A DNA stretch of 64,000 nt from an uncultured Clostridia bacterium (GTDB lineage: Bacteria > Bacillota > Clostridia > Oscillospirales > Ruminococcaceae). The position numbers and the translations under genes were made by a program. The stretch is from contig CAMVNQ010000008.1 of NCBI GenBank assembly GCA_947168885.1, forward strand, positions 113,207-177,206. Direction: 5' to 3'. Under the pieces are notes generated by a model that ran no database searches, was not told the DNA's origin, and saw only the letters and a program-made list of their open reading frames with translations. Shown here in pieces: positions 63,822-64,000 of this stretch (position 1 is its first letter; every line of letters begins with the position of its first letter).

Positions 63822-63865
63822 TGAGACTAAATTGGGACTAAAATGAGACTCTTTTGGTACTGACT
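63822..63865. repeat. Four tandem 11-bp repeats, consensus TGRGACTAAAW
   Basis: TGAGACTAAAT, TGGGACTAAAA, TGAGACTCTTT, TGGTACTGACT, head to tail at 63822-63865; the last two are degenerate. One helical turn per unit points to cooperative protein binding, for example integrase arm sites or a regulator array. Confidence 0.6.
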
Positions 63866-63951
63866 TTCGGCTTGGGATGTGCTAAAATAAAGACACAGAG
63901 AAAAAAATGATTTGAGTGGCAACCTTTTACTGCCATACCGCAACCAACCCA

Positions 63952-63967
63952 CGAAAAGTACTTTTCG
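63952..63967. repeat. 16-bp perfect palindrome
   Basis: CGAAAAGTACTTTTCG at 63952-63967, followed by a GGAGC/GCTCC hairpin (63974-63990). No gene is visible before the window end; these may be the control region of the next one. Confidence 0.5.
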
Positions 63968-64000
63968 GAAGCGGAGCCTGATCAGCTCCAAAACCAAAAA

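Noticed and set aside
1..64000. CRISPR arrays and rRNA genes
   Set aside because: No regularly spaced direct repeats of CRISPR type and no rRNA sequence were seen on either strand.

Overview
The window looks like a chromosomal segment of a gut or rumen Firmicute of the Ruminococcus / Oscillospiraceae type. This is inferred from gene content: an arabinan operon using a MalFG-type importer without its own ATPase, Yip1-NHL and DUF5696-type proteins beside it, a T-box leader, a gut-Clostridia-style reductase-terminated NRPS, and a serine-recombinase element. No rRNA or ribosomal protein gene is present to fix the species.

1-20.4 kb is an arabinan/arabino-oligosaccharide locus. A minus-strand operon holds a GH43 arabinanase lipoprotein, a small membrane protein, a very large solute-binding protein, two permeases, an NHL/Yip1 membrane protein and a DUF5696-type protein cut by the window edge. 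An AraC-type regulator sits behind it. A divergent plus-strand operon holds GH127 beta-L-arabinofuranosidase, cytoplasmic GH51 alpha-L-arabinofuranosidase, a GGDEF protein and a GntR-LacI hybrid (AraR-like) regulator. A separate large GH51 lipoprotein follows on the minus strand, with a long structured leader. The same 18-base core motif sits at the -35 box of both the GH43 and the GH127 promoters, so the AraC protein is the likely activator of both operons. The inferred flow is cell-surface debranching and cutting, import, then cytoplasmic hydrolysis.

20.5-31 kb is mixed housekeeping: a split ChrA transporter, two S41 peptidases, a HIT protein, a macrodomain protein next to an ADP-ribosylglycohydrolase, a lipid kinase and a TetR regulator, with several decayed gene fragments.

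31-41.6 kb is a two-gene biosynthetic locus: a MATE-type exporter and a 2795-residue NRPS with order half-C, A, T, C, A, T, C, T, reductase. The last module has no adenylation domain and the protein starts inside a C domain. A short peptide aldehyde (or alcohol) is the likely product. This is the most interesting locus in the window.

41.6-46.8 kb holds a TetR/aldo-keto reductase gene chimera with a flavin reductase, a T-box-controlled XRE-cupin-acyl-CoA synthetase with a truncated ACT gene behind it, and a broken tyrosine integrase.

46.93-58.80 kb is an 11.9-kb genomic island bounded by a 34-bp direct repeat of the 3' end of a tRNA-Thr(CGT) gene. It carries a serine recombinase, a RepA-like ATPase with iterons at its 3' end, a ribbon-helix-helix-type protein, a sigma-like factor, a Thr-rich lipoprotein, a restriction-modification system with two methyltransferases and a winged-helix protein, an XRE-ImmA/IrrE protein and a partner of unknown function. 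No relaxase is seen.

58.9-64 kb continues as accessory DNA: a zeta-like kinase with an AAA/DUF4143 ATPase, an uncharacterised XRE-like protein plus small membrane protein behind a perfect operator-like palindrome, a zinc-ribbon protein, and 11-bp tandem repeats at the end.
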